Positions 63,969 through 64,000 of a stretch of 64,000 bases of DNA are shown here, piece by piece (within the stretch, counting starts at the first letter, position 1; each line of letters begins with the position of its first letter). The DNA comes from Clostridium tyrobutyricum DSM 2637 = ATCC 25755 = JCM 11008. Its GTDB lineage: Bacteria; Bacillota; Clostridia; Clostridiales; Clostridiaceae. The notes under the pieces were generated by a model. That model was given only the letters and a program-made list of their open reading frames with translations. It searched no databases and had not been told where the DNA came from. Both the position numbers and the translations under genes were made by a program. The stretch lies in NCBI RefSeq assembly GCF_000359585.1, contig NZ_APMH01000013.1:29309-93308 (forward strand), written 5' to 3'.

Positions 63969-64000
63969 TCATATTCCTCCTTGTATAATGTGGTTATAAC

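Noticed and set aside
1..64000. CRISPR arrays, tRNA and rRNA genes
   Set aside because: No regularly spaced repeats and no cloverleaf or rRNA-like sequence were seen.

Overview
The window is AT-rich, densely packed, and most genes lie on the minus strand. Sporulation genes (spoVAC-AD-AE), T-box and SAM-I leaders, an electron-bifurcating lactate dehydrogenase set, and clostridial-style FeoB and activase genes point to an anaerobic spore-forming Clostridium (sensu stricto), probably near the acetogenic or solventogenic species. The exact species cannot be fixed from sequence reading alone. No rRNA, tRNA or CRISPR array was seen.

Layout. 1-2600: 5' end of lexA, a divergent Cys-rich small protein under probable LexA boxes, and a XerC/D-like tyrosine recombinase with a palindrome just upstream. 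2605-5547: a three-gene split version of the large 2-hydroxyacyl-CoA dehydratase activase. 5745-8386: YitT, DUF3006, an SDR with no ordinary start codon, and a DinB-like protein. 8575-15375: trpEGDCFBA behind a Trp T-box. 15409-17277: spoVA genes. 17425-25228: lactate module (LDH, EtfA, EtfB, lactate racemase, lactate permease) with a GntR/FadR regulator and two matching operators. 25250-32459: RNase H-like proteins, a HAD phosphatase, feoA/feoB, a CBS protein, and argS behind a T-box. 32467-36368: potABCD behind a compact attenuator-like leader, with a probable CTG start for potA.

36461-61149 is a sulfur and methionine region and the most interesting part. A sulfate ABC transporter sits behind a T-box (probably Cys). 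An 11-kb co-directional gene string behind a SAM-I riboswitch carries a nitrogenase-like system (a NifH-like ATPase and NifD/NifK-like subunits), a NitT/TauT-type (sulfonate-like) ABC transporter with two binding proteins, a radical SAM protein, a threonine-synthase-like PLP enzyme, and a decayed metK. A second SAM-I riboswitch leads to a broken small ORF, a YbaK protein and a ROK regulator. A second NitT/TauT transporter is again paired with a paralogous radical SAM protein and an FMN-barrel protein. The cysteine pattern of the nitrogenase-like subunits is 3 in NifK-like plus 1 in NifD-like. That suggests a single [4Fe-4S] cluster of the dark-operative protochlorophyllide reductase type rather than a P-cluster, so this is not a dinitrogen-fixing enzyme. 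The context suggests reductive cleavage of an organosulfur compound for Cys/Met supply.

Four leaders in this sulfur region share one conserved RNA element (40360-40387, 52192-52214, 54108-54131, 60271-60298). A hairpin of the form CTAG-A-rich loop-CTAG-AGG runs directly into an intrinsic terminator that reuses its right half. Two copies lie in tandem behind a T-box or a SAM-I riboswitch, and a third lies behind SAM-I with a broken small ORF between. I do not recognise this element. It is the best candidate for an undescribed regulatory RNA or antitermination system.

61675-63968: a second FeoB with its small Cys-rich partner.
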